From the NCBI RefSeq assembly GCF_900111995.1, contig NZ_FOKF01000027.1, positions 1-64,000 on the forward strand: a DNA stretch of 64,000 nucleotides, read 5' to 3'. The translations under genes were made by a program, and so were the position numbers. The notes under the pieces are model-generated. The model did no database searches. It worked only from the letters and a program-made list of their open reading frames with translations, and was not told the origin of the DNA. Positions 8,701-18,106 of this stretch are shown here, piece by piece. Source of the DNA: Collimonas sp. OK607 (GTDB lineage Bacteria; Pseudomonadota; Gammaproteobacteria; Burkholderiales; Burkholderiaceae_D). Position 1 is the first letter of the stretch; each line of letters begins with the position of its first letter.

Positions 8701-10347
8701 ATGAAATCACCAAAGGCCAAAGAGCCCAAGATGATGAATTTGACAACAAAGGATGCTGAATTGACTGATCATTACACTCGCCGGCTGGCGCTGCTAGGAC
8801 AAGAGCAGCATCGCGGCTTGCTAGGCCAGGGCTTGCGCGGCATCGAGAGAGAGACATTACGGGTTGACGGCAACGGCCGGCTGGCCCTGACGCCGCATCC
8901 GCGCGCGCTGGGCTCGGCGCTGACGCAGCCGCAGATCACAACCGATTATTCGGAATCGCTGCTGGAATTCATTACTCCCGCCGAGCACGACATCGCAACG
9001 GCGCTGGCCGAGCTGGATGTGATCCATCGTTTCGTCTATTCGAAGCTGGGCGATGAATTACTCTGGAGTCAGTCGATGCCGGCCCATCTGCCGGCTGAAG
9101 AGCAGATTCCGATCGCCTGGTACGGCACATCGCACATGGGCATGCTGAAGCACGTTTACCGGCGTGGCCTGGCGCTGCGTTACGGTAAGCGCATGCAATG
9201 CATCGCCGGCATCCATTACAACTATTCGCTGGCGGAAGGGCTGTGGCAGGTTTTGCAGGAGGCTGACGGCGCCAACGGCACGGCAATGCATTTTCAATCG
9301 GAAAGTTATATCGCGACGGTGCGTAATTTCCGTCGTTACAGCTGGCTGCTGATGTATCTGTTTGGTGCATCGCCGGCCCTGTCGACCTGTTTTCTGGACG
9401 GCCGCCAGCATCGCCTGGAGCAACTGGACAAGGATACCTTGTACCTGCCGTACGCCACCAGCCTGCGCATGAGCGACCTCGGTTACACCAGCGAAGCCCA
9501 GGCCCGTCTGACGCCGCAGTTCAACAGTCTCGACAGTTACATCAAGAGCCTGGCGCGGGCGGTCAGCCAGCCTTACCCGCCGTATGAAGCAATCGGCACC
9601 CATCGCGACGGCGAGTGGGTGCAAATCAATACTAATATCCTGCAGATCGAAAACGAGTACTACTCGACGATCCGGCCGAAACGCGTGATCAATTCCGGTG
9701 AACGGCCGATCCAGGCGCTCTCTGCACGCGGCGTGCAATACATCGAAGTGCGCTGCATGGACATAGATCCATTCGAGCCGATGGGCATCAACCTGGAAAC
9801 TTCGCGCTTCCTTGACGCCTTCCTGCTGTTCTGCGCGTTGGACGACAGCCCGTTGACCAGCGATGAGGAAAGTCTGGAAAACACCGAGAATTTCTCGCGT
9901 GCGGTGAAAGAAGGGCGGCGTCCCGGATTGCAATTGCGGCGCGACGGCAATCCGGTCGGCTTGCAAACCTGGGGCAAGGAATTGCTGGAGCGGATCGGCG
10001 CGGCTGCGGCCTTGCTCGACGCCCAACGCAGCGATGGCGCCCATGCCGCATCGCTGGCAAAACAAAGCCTCAAGCTGGATCAGGTTGAACTGACACCTTC
10101 GGCGCAAGTGTTGTCTATCCTGCAGCAGAACAAGGAATCGTTTGCCAGCTTTGCACTGCGCCAAAGCAAGGCGCATGCGGCTTATTTCCTGGCGAATCCT
10201 CCGAGCCTGGAAGAACGTAATTACTTCGAAACTCTGGCCGCCACCTCGCTGTCCGAGCAAGAGAGCCTGGAGCGTAGCCAGACCGGTGACTTCGATACCT
10301 TCGTCGCGGCTTATCGGGCCAGCACCTTGGGCAATATGAGTGTGTAA
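8701..10347 (+). CDS. gshA: Glutamate-cysteine ligase (GshA, gammaproteobacterial type)
   Basis: A 548-residue ATP-dependent ligase that joins glutamate and cysteine, the first step of glutathione synthesis. Typical type-1 GshA signatures are [13 protein letters not shown] near the N-terminus, [53 protein letters not shown] and [13 protein letters not shown]. The full-length core is intact. Start is uncertain: ATG 8701 gives the longest form, while ATG 8731 ([11 protein letters not shown]) lies closer to the conserved region. Downstream are the peroxide-response genes ohrR and ohr, which fit a thiol-stress neighbourhood. Confidence 0.95.
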   Translation: MKSPKAKEPKMMNLTTKDAELTDHYTRRLALLGQEQHRGLLGQGLRGIERETLRVDGNGRLALTPHPRALGSALTQPQITTDYSESLLEFITPAEHDIATALAELDVIHRFVYSKLGDELLWSQSMPAHLPAEEQIPIAWYGTSHMGMLKHVYRRGLALRYGKRMQCIAGIHYNYSLAEGLWQVLQEADGANGTAMHFQSESYIATVRNFRRYSWLLMYLFGASPALSTCFLDGRQHRLEQLDKDTLYLPYATSLRMSDLGYTSEAQARLTPQFNSLDSYIKSLARAVSQPYPPYEAIGTHRDGEWVQINTNILQIENEYYSTIRPKRVINSGERPIQALSARGVQYIEVRCMDIDPFEPMGINLETSRFLDAFLLFCALDDSPLTSDEESLENTENFSRAVKEGRRPGLQLRRDGNPVGLQTWGKELLERIGAAAALLDAQRSDGAHAASLAKQSLKLDQVELTPSAQVLSILQQNKESFASFALRQSKAHAAYFLANPPSLEERNYFETLAATSLSEQESLERSQTGDFDTFVAAYRASTLGNMSV

Positions 10348-10410
10348 GTAGCGACAAGTCGCCGGGCATAGCTAAATGCAATCCCGGCGATAGTTATAAA
10401 TGCAAACTAG

Positions 10411-10424
10411 ATTGCTTGCAATTT
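10411..10424. promoter_or_regulatory. Candidate OhrR operator upstream of ohrR
   Basis: ATTGCTTGCAAT (10411-10422) is a perfect palindrome apart from the central pair and continues as ATTGCTTGCAATTT. Its reverse complement AAATTGCAAGCAAT matches 12 of 14 bases of a site in front of ohr (10967-10980). A shared palindrome before both ohrR and ohr is what a MarR-type autoregulator would need. Confidence 0.6.
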
Positions 10425-10451
10425 AATTTTGAGCTATGTAATATTCAAGCC

Positions 10452-10937
10452 ATGGAAACCAGCAAACAAACAACCGCAAGCATCCCGTCCGAGTCATTCG
10501 GGCCGGAAAGCCTGCTGCTGGATAACCAGTTGTGCTTTGCGTTGTATTCGGCATCGCTGACCATGACCAAGATTTACAAGCCGCTGTTGCAGAAACTGGG
10601 CCTGACTTATCCGCAGTACCTGGTGCTGCTGACCTTGTGGGAGCGCGACGAACTCACCGTATCGGCCTTGGGAGAGCGCCTGTATCTGGATTCCGGCACC
10701 CTGACGCCGCTACTCAAACGGCTGGAAAGCAGTGGGTTTTTACGCCGCCAACGCGCGTCCCACGACGAACGCCAGGTAATTGTCAGCTTGACCGCCGCGG
10801 GTAAAAATCTGCGTCAGCAAGCCCAGGCAATACCGCAGCAGGTGAGTTGCAGTGCTGAATGTTCGCTAGATGAATTGAATGCCTTGACCAAGGAATTGCA
10901 GCGGTTACGTGCTGCCATGGCAGGTAATATTGCTTGA
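10452..10937 (+). CDS. ohrR: MarR-family organic-hydroperoxide sensor/repressor OhrR
   Basis: A 161-residue winged-helix repressor that senses organic peroxides through an N-terminal reactive cysteine. That cysteine is Cys28 in [15 protein letters not shown], the OhrR signature. The DNA-binding region contains [20 protein letters not shown] followed by [13 protein letters not shown] and the wing [15 protein letters not shown] chose ATG 10452 ([10 protein letters not shown]), since the longer frame from 10416 would run through the likely operator. It is paired with ohr 182 bases downstream. Two further cysteines near the C-terminus (Cys135 and Cys139 region, SCSAEC) could permit 2-Cys regulation; this is inference. 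Confidence 0.9.
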   Translation: METSKQTTASIPSESFGPESLLLDNQLCFALYSASLTMTKIYKPLLQKLGLTYPQYLVLLTLWERDELTVSALGERLYLDSGTLTPLLKRLESSGFLRRQRASHDERQVIVSLTAAGKNLRQQAQAIPQQVSCSAECSLDELNALTKELQRLRAAMAGNIA

Positions 10938-10966
10938 AGATAGGGGCATGATTTCGCACTTGATAT

Positions 10967-10980
10967 AAATTGCGAACAAT
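10967..10980. promoter_or_regulatory. Candidate OhrR operator upstream of ohr
   Basis: AAATTGCGAACAAT has the imperfect palindrome ATTGCGAACAAT and matches 12 of 14 bases of the reverse complement of the site before ohrR. It lies in an AT-rich stretch about 140 bases before the ohr start, near likely promoter sequence. Confidence 0.55.
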
Positions 10981-11119
10981 ATAATTGTGTATAAGTTTTG
11001 TCTTGCCTGACGTTTCATTCTTGCGTCATTTTAATGTTGTATCTTTTAATCCGGATCGTCAGTACGGCCGACTGGTCTGATCCAAAGGATTTCCCCAACG
11101 GCCATTAAAGGAAATAATC

Positions 11120-11545
11120 ATGTCAGTTGAAAATATCTTGTATACAGCGCAAGCCACAGCAACCGGTGGCCGTGATGGCCGCGCTGTCTCGTCCGACAAT
11201 GTGCTGGACGTTAAATTGACGACGCCAAAAGAATTGGGCGGCGCCGGTGGTGTCGGCACCAATCCTGAGCAATTGTTTGCAGCCGGCTATTCTGCATGCT
11301 TCATCGGTGCAATGAAATTCGTCGCCGGGCAAGAAAAAATCACTTTGCCAGCTGACGTGGCGATTACCGGCCTGGTCGGCATCGGCGTGATTCCTGGCGG
11401 CTTCGGCATCGCAGTAGAATTGCAAATCTCCTTGCCAGGCATGGATGCCGGCGCAGCTGAAGCGCTGGTCAACAAGGCGCACAAGGTTTGCCCATATTCC
11501 AACGCTACGCGCGGCAATGTCGACGTTACCCTGACTCTGGTGTAA
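11120..11545 (+). CDS. ohr: Organic hydroperoxide resistance peroxidase Ohr
   Basis: The 141-residue thiol peroxidase reduces organic and fatty-acid hydroperoxides in the cytoplasm. Both catalytic cysteines are in place: peroxidatic Cys60 in [13 protein letters not shown] and resolving Cys124 in [12 protein letters not shown]. The N-terminal [19 protein letters not shown] and the central TNPEQLF are characteristic and separate Ohr from OsmC. A GGAAAT ribosome site precedes the ATG. It is expected to be derepressed by OhrR upon peroxide stress, and a strong terminator follows. Confidence 0.96.
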   Translation: MSVENILYTAQATATGGRDGRAVSSDNVLDVKLTTPKELGGAGGVGTNPEQLFAAGYSACFIGAMKFVAGQEKITLPADVAITGLVGIGVIPGGFGIAVELQISLPGMDAGAAEALVNKAHKVCPYSNATRGNVDVTLTLV

Positions 11546-11600
11546 TTCTGACAAAACACTTCTGATGTAGCGACAGAGGCGGAAGATACGCCTCATCCCC

Positions 11601-11624
11601 AGCCTGGCTTGCCAGGCTTTTTTT
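11601..11624 (+). terminator. Intrinsic terminator after ohr
   Basis: The stem AGCCTGG/CCAGGCT with a short CTTG loop (11601-11618) is followed by seven T residues. It lies 56 bases after the ohr stop. Confidence 0.88.
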
Positions 11625-11650
11625 CGTCCAGCGTATTAAGAAGTAGCCGT

Positions 11651-11675
11651 GTAGGGTGGGCACCCGTTCCCACGC
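11651..11675. repeat. Copy of dispersed GTAGGGTGGGCAC palindromic repeat
   Basis: GTAGGGTGGGCAC (11651-11663) is followed by CCCGTTCCCACGC, giving an imperfect hairpin. The same 13-mer occurs at 39162-39174 inside a perfect 17-bp hairpin. I recall this motif as a common intergenic repeat in proteobacteria. Confidence 0.6.
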
Positions 11676-11694
11676 GCAACCTGAGCTGCAATCC

Positions 11695-11721
11695 TTAAGA
11701 AACGGCACGCGCTGCCGTTAA
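11695..11721 (+). promoter_or_regulatory. Sigma-28 (FliA) promoter for the MCP gene
   Basis: TTAAGAAA (-35), 11 bases, then GCCGTTAA (-10). Compared with TAAAGTTT-N11-GCCGATAA, the -10 matches 7 of 8 and spacing is exact. It lies about 125 bases before the chemoreceptor start and shares the GCTGCCGTTA core with the flgM and flgK promoters. Confidence 0.6.
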
Positions 11722-11846
11722 CACGATCAGGCAAGCGAATATGCCGCTGGAATTCCGAGTCTCCGGCGAAATTCAAATTCCTGATTTGCCGACCGTGTAC
11801 CAAATGCTCTTGGGCGTAAACGAAACCCCCATCTGAAAAGAAAATC

Positions 11847-13469
11847 ATGACCTGGTTCTATAACTTGAAAATTGCGACCAAACTTCTGCTGTCGTTCGCT
11901 TTGATACTGCTGCTGACTCTGGTATTGGGCGTGACCTCCATCGCTCAGCTTGGTCAGGTCAACGCCACCACCACCGAAATCAATACCAACTGGCTGCCGA
12001 GCGTGCGGGTGCTGCTCACTCTAAAGAGTAACCTGGCGCTGCTGCGCAATATCGAAATGCAGCACGTCATGTCGAACGATGTGAGGGATATGGACAAAAG
12101 CGCCCAGTTCATCAGCGATATCAAAGGCGACCTGCAAAAAAACATGAGCGAATACGCGCCTATGGTTACGGAGCAGGAGCGTGCCGCGTACGATCAGTTA
12201 AAAGAAAAAATCCCGGCGTATCTGGAAATGGACAAGAAGATCGTCGAACTCTCGCGTGCATTCAGAAAAGATGATGCAATAAGCGTTATACGCGGTGAAT
12301 CGCTGGCCGCCATCGTAGAGCTGGATAAGCAGGTTGAACATTTGGTGAAAGTCAATACCGATGGCAGCGCTACCGCTGCCAAAAATGGCGAAGCCATCTA
12401 TAACAAAGCCAGGATATGGACGGCCGGCCTGATGGCCGGCATGGTGGTGTTGGGTTTTGCGTTGGCGTTGTGGATTGCACGGGTAGTTGCGCAACCCCTG
12501 GGATTTGCTGTCGAAGTGGCGCGCCGTGTCGCCGATGGCGACCTGACAGCCAACATCGAAGTCAGGTCGAAGGACGAGACCGGACAGCTGATGCAAGCAT
12601 TGAAAGACATGAATGTGAGCTTGCAAAAGATCGTCGGTGAAGTACGTAACGGCACCGACACGATTGCAACGGCCTCCAGCCAGATTGCAGCGGGCAATCA
12701 AAATCTGTCGCAACGCACCGAAGAGCAAGCCAGTTCGCTGGAGGAAACCGCTGCTTCGATGGAACAACTGACCTCGACCGTCAAGCAAAATGCCGACAAT
12801 GCCAGCCAGGCCAACCAGCTCGCGGTGTCCGCTTCGGAAGTGGCGATCCATGGCGGCGCGGTGGTGACGCAGGTGGTCAGCACCATGGGCGCCATCAATA
12901 CTTCGTCGAAGAAGATCGTCGACATCATCGGCGTTATCGACGGCATCGCCTTTCAAACCAACATCCTGGCGCTGAACGCTGCGGTCGAGGCCGCGCGAGC
13001 GGGGGAGCAGGGCCGCGGTTTTGCCGTGGTAGCAGCAGAGGTGCGCAATCTGGCGCAACGTTCCGCCGCCGCCGCCAAGGAAATCAAATCCCTGATTGAC
13101 GATTCGGTGGAAAAAGTCGGCATCGGCTCGCGTCTGGTGGATCAAGCCGGCAGCACCATGGGCGAAATCGTTGCCAGCGTTCGGCGCGTGACCGACATCA
13201 TGGGCGAAATCACCGCAGCCAGCCAGGAACAGACCTCGGGTATCGACCAGATCAACCAGGCCATCAGCCAGATGGACCAGGTGACACAGCAAAACGCCGC
13301 CTTGGTGGAAGAGGCGGCTGCCGCTGCAGCCAGCCTGCAAGACCAGGCCGGTGCGCTGGCCGAGGTGGTCAGCGGCTTCAAGCTGGAGCGGGTGCAGATC
13401 GCGGCACAAACAAAGAGAGTGATCGATATCACGCCGCATGCGCAAATGCTGCACCGTGCAGCTGCATAG
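11847..13469 (+). CDS. Methyl-accepting chemotaxis protein (4HB periplasmic sensor)
   Basis: A 540-residue chemoreceptor. TM1 is about residues 9-30 ([17 protein letters not shown]). It is followed by a periplasmic four-helix-bundle sensor (4HB_MCP-like, with [20 protein letters not shown]), TM2 near residues 190-210 ([17 protein letters not shown]), a HAMP linker ([20 protein letters not shown]) and the long cytoplasmic coiled coil. The signalling tip [20 protein letters not shown] is intact, with methylation-type [10 protein letters not shown] helices around it. There is no C-terminal CheR-tethering pentapeptide (ends MLHRAAA). A sigma-28-like promoter precedes it and cheR follows 241 bases downstream. 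Ligand unknown. Confidence 0.93.
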   Translation: MTWFYNLKIATKLLLSFALILLLTLVLGVTSIAQLGQVNATTTEINTNWLPSVRVLLTLKSNLALLRNIEMQHVMSNDVRDMDKSAQFISDIKGDLQKNMSEYAPMVTEQERAAYDQLKEKIPAYLEMDKKIVELSRAFRKDDAISVIRGESLAAIVELDKQVEHLVKVNTDGSATAAKNGEAIYNKARIWTAGLMAGMVVLGFALALWIARVVAQPLGFAVEVARRVADGDLTANIEVRSKDETGQLMQALKDMNVSLQKIVGEVRNGTDTIATASSQIAAGNQNLSQRTEEQASSLEETAASMEQLTSTVKQNADNASQANQLAVSASEVAIHGGAVVTQVVSTMGAINTSSKKIVDIIGVIDGIAFQTNILALNAAVEAARAGEQGRGFAVVAAEVRNLAQRSAAAAKEIKSLIDDSVEKVGIGSRLVDQAGSTMGEIVASVRRVTDIMGEITAASQEQTSGIDQINQAISQMDQVTQQNAALVEEAAAAAASLQDQAGALAEVVSGFKLERVQIAAQTKRVIDITPHAQMLHRAAA

Positions 13470-13683
13470 CAGTAGGCCAGGTATTTGAGCGGCGGCATGC
13501 GCCGATAGCTGGAGAAAGCGGTGTTTCAGGCCGTTGTTCGCAGCATCGCCTTGCCGTTGCGGTGCTTATATTGCACTACAAGTAATTGGACAGGCGGTTG
13601 GCGCCGCGCACCGTTTTCAGCCGACAACGACTGGCAACCATTTTAACCACCCGTCTCATGCGCGTTACATGCATGTTACATGT

Positions 13684-13708
13684 CAAGGCTTACTGAGCAA
13701 GGCTTACT
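13684..13708 (+). repeat. Duplicated 11-mer carrying the cheR ribosome-binding site
   Basis: CAAGGCTTACT occurs at 13684-13694 and again at 13698-13708, a 14-base period directly before the cheR ATG at 13711. Each copy carries an AAGG Shine-Dalgarno-like core; only the second is at working distance (8 bases). Confidence 0.75.
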
Positions 13709-13710
13709 AA

Positions 13711-14592
13711 ATGAGCATCAAGCAGACTGCCCGTCCGGTTGCGACTTCAGCACGGGATTTTTTGCTGACCGATAGCGATTTCTCCCGCGTCCGTGCGCTG
13801 ATTCACCAGCGTGCCGGTATTGCGTTGGGGGAGCAGAAGCGTGAAATGGTTTACAGCCGTCTGTCACGCCGTTTGCGCGAACTTGGCATGAGCGACTTTA
13901 CCTCGTATCTGGCATTGCTGGAATCCGAGAAGGACAGTGCTGAATGGCAATCTTTCACCAATGCCTTGACTACCAATCTGACGGCTTTTTTTCGCGAAGC
14001 ACATCATTTTCCATTGCTGGCCGAGCATATGAAAAATTGCACGACACCGGTGACGGTCTGGTGTTCCGCCGCTTCCACCGGAGAAGAGCCGTACTCGATC
14101 GCGATGACCTTGATTGAAGCGTTGGGCAGTCGCGCCAATACCGCCACGGTCATCGCAACCGACATCGATACCCAGGTCCTGGAAAAAGCGGCGACCGGCG
14201 TCTACACCATGGAGCAGGTCAGCAAATTGCCGTTGGAACGTCTCAGGCGTTTCTTCCTGAAGGGCAGCGGCGTCCGCGAGGGGCAGGTGCGGATACGGCC
14301 GGAAGTGGCCGCCATGGTGCAATTCAGCCAGCTCAACTTGCTGGATACGCAGTGGGGACTGAAAGAACAGTTTGACGCCATTTTCTGTCGCAACGTGATG
14401 ATCTATTTCGACAAGCCGACGCAGAACAAGATCCTGCAGCGGTTTGCGCCGCTGATGAAATCTCATGGCTTGTTGTTTGCCGGGCATTCCGAGAATTTTT
14501 CTTATGCCAGCCAGCCGTTCCGGCTGCGCGGACAAACTGTTTACGAGCTGAACCGTGAGCTGGATTCCCGGCAAACCAAGGGCGGCACATGA
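13711..14592 (+). CDS. cheR: Chemotaxis protein methyltransferase CheR
   Basis: A 293-residue S-adenosylmethionine-dependent glutamate methyltransferase that methylates chemoreceptors. The N-terminal helical domain ([34 protein letters not shown]) precedes the Rossmann methyltransferase domain. Visible there are [30 protein letters not shown] (SAM-binding loop), and [14 protein letters not shown]. Length is normal. It starts the cheR-cheD-cheB operon: its TGA overlaps the cheD ATG (ATGA). Confidence 0.95.
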   Translation: MSIKQTARPVATSARDFLLTDSDFSRVRALIHQRAGIALGEQKREMVYSRLSRRLRELGMSDFTSYLALLESEKDSAEWQSFTNALTTNLTAFFREAHHFPLLAEHMKNCTTPVTVWCSAASTGEEPYSIAMTLIEALGSRANTATVIATDIDTQVLEKAATGVYTMEQVSKLPLERLRRFFLKGSGVREGQVRIRPEVAAMVQFSQLNLLDTQWGLKEQFDAIFCRNVMIYFDKPTQNKILQRFAPLMKSHGLLFAGHSENFSYASQPFRLRGQTVYELNRELDSRQTKGGT

Positions 14593-15272
14593 TTTCAGCT
14601 GCGGAAGAGTCGGTGGCGACTCATCATTACTTCGATCGCGAGTTCGACAGCGCGGCGGTCAAGCTATTGCCGAATGAATACTACGTCACGCCGGACGACA
14701 TGATGTTGAGCACGGTGCTCGGCTCTTGCGTGTCTGCCTGCGTGCGCGATAGTACTGCCGGCATCGGCGGCATGAATCATTTCATGCTGCCGGACGACGA
14801 TAGTTCCGGGGGCAGCAGGAACGGTAGCAACGCCACGGCCTCCATGCGCTACGGCGCTTATGCAATGGAAATGTTGCTGAACGAGCTGCTCAAGGCAGGC
14901 GCCCGGCGCGAACGCCTGGAAGCCAAGGTATTCGGCGGCGGTGCGGTGCTGGCCAATATGACGATGCTGAATATCGGCGATCGCAATGCCGATTTTGTGT
15001 TGCGCTATTTGCAGATGGAGCAGGTGCGGGTGGCAGCGCAAGACTTGCGCGGCAATTTACCGCGACGGATCAGCTATTTTCCCAAAAGCGGCAAGGTCCT
15101 GGTGCGCAAGCTGCACCGCATCAACGATGTCGAGCAGATCCAGCGCGATGAGCAGCAACTGGTGCAGACACTGGCACAGCAGCCGGTGCGCAGCAGGGTT
15201 GAATTATTTGATACGACGAATCGTACGGCGACTCGCAAGAAGGTCGTACTACAAGGTGGGGGCAGCGCGTGA
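14589..15272 (+). CDS. cheD: Chemoreceptor glutamine deamidase CheD
   Basis: The 227-residue enzyme deamidates receptor glutamines to glutamates and so sets receptor sensitivity. The catalytic Cys47 ([13 protein letters not shown]) and His64 ([11 protein letters not shown]) are in place. The core continues through [19 protein letters not shown] and [12 protein letters not shown]. The C-terminal tail after about residue 165 is longer than in minimal CheD, as is usual in betaproteobacteria. The ATG overlaps the cheR stop by four bases and its TGA overlaps the cheB start. Confidence 0.94.
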   Translation: MISAAEESVATHHYFDREFDSAAVKLLPNEYYVTPDDMMLSTVLGSCVSACVRDSTAGIGGMNHFMLPDDDSSGGSRNGSNATASMRYGAYAMEMLLNELLKAGARRERLEAKVFGGGAVLANMTMLNIGDRNADFVLRYLQMEQVRVAAQDLRGNLPRRISYFPKSGKVLVRKLHRINDVEQIQRDEQQLVQTLAQQPVRSRVELFDTTNRTATRKKVVLQGGGSA

Positions 15273-16351
15273 ACGATAAAAAAATCAAAGTACTGTGCGT
15301 GGACGATTCAGCGCTGATACGCAGCTTGATGACAGAGATCATCAATAGCCAGCCGGACATGACGGTGGTAGCGACTGCACCTGATCCGTTGGTGGCGCGG
15401 GATCTGATCAAGCAGTTGAATCCGGATGTGCTGACTCTGGACGTCGAAATGCCGCGCATGGATGGTCTCGATTTCCTGGAAAAACTGATGCGGCTGCGGC
15501 CGATGCCGGTGTTGATGGTGTCCTCGCTGACTGAACGTGGTTCGGAAATAACGCTGCGGGCGCTGGAGCTGGGAGCGGTCGATTTCGTCACCAAGCCGCG
15601 CCTCGGCATCCGCGAAGGTTTGCTGGAATATACCGACCTGATTGCCGATAAGATCCGCGCCGCCGCCCGTGCCCGCTTGCAGTCGGCGCGTCGACCCGGC
15701 GTCGATGCAAAGACGGGGACGGGATTGACGCCGATGCTCCACAGCCCATTATTGAGTACTGAAAAACTGATCATCATCGGCGCCTCCACCGGCGGCACCG
15801 AAGCGATCCGCGAAGTATTGCAACCGCTGCCTCCGGATAGTCCCGGCATCATGATCGCGCAGCATATGCCGCCCGGCTTTACCCGGTCGTTTGCGCAGCG
15901 CCTGGATGGTTTGTGCCGAATCACCGTCAAAGAAGCCGAACACGGCGAGCGGGTACTGCCTGGCCATGCCTACATCGCCCCAGGAGGCTTTCATCTGTCG
16001 CTGGCACGCAGCGGCGCCAACTACGTTGCCCATCTGGACCAGGAAGCGGCGGTCAATCGCCATCGGCCATCGATCGATGTGTTGTTCGATTCGGTAGCCA
16101 GGCACGCCGGCAAGAACGCCATCGGCATGATCCTGACCGGCATGGGGCGCGACGGTGCGGCAGGTTTGCTGCGCATGCGCCAGGCCGGCGCCTACACCCT
16201 GGCGCAAGACGAAGCCAGTTGTGTCGTATTCGGCATGCCGCGCGAAGCGATTGAGATGGGCGCGGCTAACGAGGTAGCCGGAATCAGTGAGATGAGCCAG
16301 CGTTTGATGGCGCGTCTGATGTCATACGGCGAACGTTCTAACCGGGTATGA
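15269..16351 (+). CDS. cheB: Chemotaxis response regulator protein-glutamate methylesterase CheB
   Basis: A 360-residue receptor methylesterase/deamidase controlled by phosphorylation. The receiver domain (about 1-120) has the acidic pair in [14 protein letters not shown] and phospho-acceptor Asp58 in [12 protein letters not shown]. The esterase domain starts near residue 168 with [12 protein letters not shown] (Ser173), [16 protein letters not shown] (His) and [15 protein letters not shown] (Asp). The start is GTG at 15269, overlapping the cheD TGA as GTGA, which indicates translational coupling. The cognate kinase CheA is not encoded in this window. Confidence 0.95.
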   Translation: MNDKKIKVLCVDDSALIRSLMTEIINSQPDMTVVATAPDPLVARDLIKQLNPDVLTLDVEMPRMDGLDFLEKLMRLRPMPVLMVSSLTERGSEITLRALELGAVDFVTKPRLGIREGLLEYTDLIADKIRAAARARLQSARRPGVDAKTGTGLTPMLHSPLLSTEKLIIIGASTGGTEAIREVLQPLPPDSPGIMIAQHMPPGFTRSFAQRLDGLCRITVKEAEHGERVLPGHAYIAPGGFHLSLARSGANYVAHLDQEAAVNRHRPSIDVLFDSVARHAGKNAIGMILTGMGRDGAAGLLRMRQAGAYTLAQDEASCVVFGMPREAIEMGAANEVAGISEMSQRLMARLMSYGERSNRV

Positions 16352-16484
16352 GTGGTGACGGCAGGTCCGACCTGTTCTTTTCCTGCATTTGTGACGTTAT
16401 ATAGAAAGAGCGTCAGGAATTTGTGCAAGTTTCAATTGCTGGCAGGTCCTATTTTTAGTGTGGAGTATTTAGTGCGGAGTAATC

Positions 16485-16883
16485 ATGGTTGATAAAAGTA
16501 TCAAAATTCTGGTCGTGGACGATTTTCCGACCATGCGGCGGATTGTACGAAATCTTTTGAAGGAGCTGGATTTCGTCAATGTCGACGAAGCCGAAGACGG
16601 CGCAGCAGGACTGGCCAAGCTCAAGGATGGCAATTTCGGCTTTGTCGTATCGGACTGGAACATGCCGAACATGGACGGCCTGACCATGTTGCAATCGATC
16701 CGTGCCGATCCTGCCATGGCCAAACTGCCGGTGCTGATGGTAACTGCCGAAGCCAAAAAGGAAAACATCATCGCCGCTGCCCAGGCCGGCGCCAACGGTT
16801 ACGTGGTCAAGCCCTTTACTGCGGCAACTCTGGAGGAGAAGATCACCAAGATATTCGAGAAAATTGCGAAAGAGAGCGCGTGA
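16485..16883 (+). CDS. cheY: Chemotaxis response regulator CheY
   Basis: A 132-residue single-domain receiver that, when phosphorylated, binds FliM/FliN and changes motor rotation. Acidic pocket Asp12-Asp13 ([12 protein letters not shown]), phosphorylation site Asp57 ([12 protein letters not shown]), the conserved Thr/Ala in [11 protein letters not shown] and Lys109 in [14 protein letters not shown] are all present. It lies 133 bases after cheB and its stop is one base from the cheZ start (TGATATG). Confidence 0.96.
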   Translation: MVDKSIKILVVDDFPTMRRIVRNLLKELDFVNVDEAEDGAAGLAKLKDGNFGFVVSDWNMPNMDGLTMLQSIRADPAMAKLPVLMVTAEAKKENIIAAAQAGANGYVVKPFTAATLEEKITKIFEKIAKESA

Positions 16884-16884
16884 T

Positions 16885-17526
16885 ATGAGCCTGCACGCCT
16901 TACAGATGCCGGCCGCCGGAGATTCCGCCGAGCAGCTGGTCAACCGCATCGGGCACCTGACGCGCCTGTTGCGCGAGAGCATGCGAGAGCTAGGCCTGGA
17001 CCAGGAAATCGCCAAAGCAGCGCAAGCAATCCCAGACGCCCGCGACCGTTTGAACTATGTGGCGGCGATGACCGAGCGCGCAGCCGAAAGAGCTCTGAAC
17101 GCAATCGACGTCGCCCAGCCAATCCAGGAAAAACTAAGCAAGCAAGCCAAGACCCTCAATCAGCGTTGGGACGAGTGGTTCGTCAGCCCGGTAGAGCTCG
17201 ACGACGCACGAGTGCTGGTGCTGGACACGCGCAATTATCTGAAAGACGTACCGCAGCAAGCCTCAGCCATCAATGCACAACTGATGGAAATCATGATGGC
17301 ACAGGACTTCCAGGATCTGACTGGGCAGGTAATCAAGAAGATGATGGAAGTCGTGCACGAAATGGAGAAGCAGCTGCTACAGGTATTAATCGACAACACG
17401 CCCCTGGAAAAACGTAGCGACAACAACAGCTTGCTGAATGGTCCGCAAATGAAAGCTGACGAGAATCCAGACGCGGTTTCCGATCAAGAGCAAGTCGATG
17501 ACTTGCTGTCCAGCCTGGGGTTTTAG
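16885..17526 (+). CDS. cheZ: CheY-phosphate phosphatase CheZ
   Basis: A 213-residue helical-hairpin phosphatase that dephosphorylates CheY. The catalytic segment is [19 protein letters not shown], with the conserved Asp and Gln. The C-terminal CheY-docking helix [14 protein letters not shown] closes the protein. I chose the ATG at 16885 ([12 protein letters not shown]), one base after the cheY stop; the frame extends upstream into cheY to 16864. Last gene of the che operon before a repeat-rich spacer. Confidence 0.94.
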   Translation: MSLHALQMPAAGDSAEQLVNRIGHLTRLLRESMRELGLDQEIAKAAQAIPDARDRLNYVAAMTERAAERALNAIDVAQPIQEKLSKQAKTLNQRWDEWFVSPVELDDARVLVLDTRNYLKDVPQQASAINAQLMEIMMAQDFQDLTGQVIKKMMEVVHEMEKQLLQVLIDNTPLEKRSDNNSLLNGPQMKADENPDAVSDQEQVDDLLSSLGF

Positions 17527-17637
17527 GAGCCAAGTAGATTAAATAATAATCACAGACCGTCATGGCAACAAGGCTATTGCAGTTGCGGTTGTTTTTGATG
17601 TGGTTTTTGAATTTGAAGTCCGCATTGGGACGCTGCT

Positions 17638-17727
17638 AAATGTGGCGCGTGTCAGTCGGGAATTGTGGGAAGACATGTTTGAGCGCAGCGAGTTGGTCTT
17701 TCCACCCGGCTGATACGCACCACATTT
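17638..17727. repeat. 90-bp imperfect inverted repeat element
   Basis: The left arm AAATGTGGCGCGTGTCAGTC (17638-17657, continuing GGG) pairs with the right arm at 17705-17727 (reverse complement AAATGTGGTGCGTATCAGCC, continuing GGG). That is 20 of 23 positions, and the inner GTGGGAAGAC / GGTCTTTCCAC segments extend the stem. The spacer TTTGAGCGCAGCGAGTTGG resembles a dispersed intergenic repeat known in Burkholderiales and pseudomonads, from memory. Confidence 0.7.
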
Positions 17728-17751
17728 GGGGACCTGACCGAAGGGAGGGCA

Positions 17752-17859
17752 ATGGCTTTGCGGTCGCCTTTCTTTGCTTACTTTCTTTGGCGAAGCAAAG
17801 TGAGTAGCTGCCGGGCTACCCCCGGCATGTATCCACGGAGTAGCTACCGTTTTAGATAA
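17752..17859 (+). CDS. Short repeat-borne reading frame (35 residues), probably not a functional gene
   Basis: An ATG with a strong AGGGAGG site 4-5 bases upstream opens a 35-residue frame starting MALRSPFFAYFLWRSKVSSC and ending in RSSYRFR. Peptides with MALRSPFFAYF-WRSK are, from memory, annotated as tiny hypothetical proteins in many proteobacterial genomes because they lie in a dispersed repeat. The DNA includes the inverted repeat CTTTGCTT...AAGCAAAG. I regard it as part of the repeat rather than a real protein. Confidence 0.3.
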   Translation: MALRSPFFAYFLWRSKVSSCRATPGMYPRSSYRFR

Positions 17860-17902
17860 CGCTGAACCCTCGTCGCATGCAACAACACGTACTCCGTGGG
17901 CC

Positions 17903-17964
17903 GTTAAATGGGGTCAGAGTAATTTTCGCAAAGGGCGCGAAAAAAAACTCTGACCCCATTTAAC
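17903..17964. repeat. Long hairpin with GGGGTCAGAGT core (REP-like)
   Basis: GTTAAATGGGGTCAGAGT (17903-17920) is followed by its exact reverse complement at 17947-17964. The inner TTTTCGC...GCGAAAA extends the stem. The core TGGGGTCAGAGT is, from memory, typical of REP-type palindromes associated with REP-associated tyrosine (TnpA_REP/IS200-like) transposases. No such transposase is in the window. Confidence 0.8.
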
Positions 17965-18106
17965 TACAGCGCCAATGCTGGCAATTCCCGTCGATTGCCC
18001 GAGCAACACTCCGTTCCCCACCCTGTTTGGCCGATTGCATCCCCCCGCTTGCATCAATAATCCACATTGATAGGGCGCAATTCGTCCCTTCTGGTACGGA
18101 GCATGC

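Larger units (their letters stand above)
17527..18106. other. Gene-poor spacer between cheZ and flhB, made of palindromic repeats
   Basis: This 580-base interval holds no convincing ordinary gene. It contains a 90-base inverted repeat (17638-17727), a short repeat-borne reading frame (17752-17859) and a long hairpin (17903-17964). No clear flhB promoter could be assigned; sequence just before the flhB ATG (CTGGTACGGAGC) provides its ribosome site. Confidence 0.7.

Noticed and set aside
9058-10260. 400-codon open frame antisense to gshA (minus strand)
   Set aside because: Mirror of the gshA codon pattern in high-GC DNA. The translation is Arg/Gln/His-rich with no recognisable domain, and gshA itself is unmistakable.
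12198-13454. 418-codon open frame antisense to the MCP gene
   Set aside because: His/Asp/Leu-rich shadow of a coiled-coil gene; no support.
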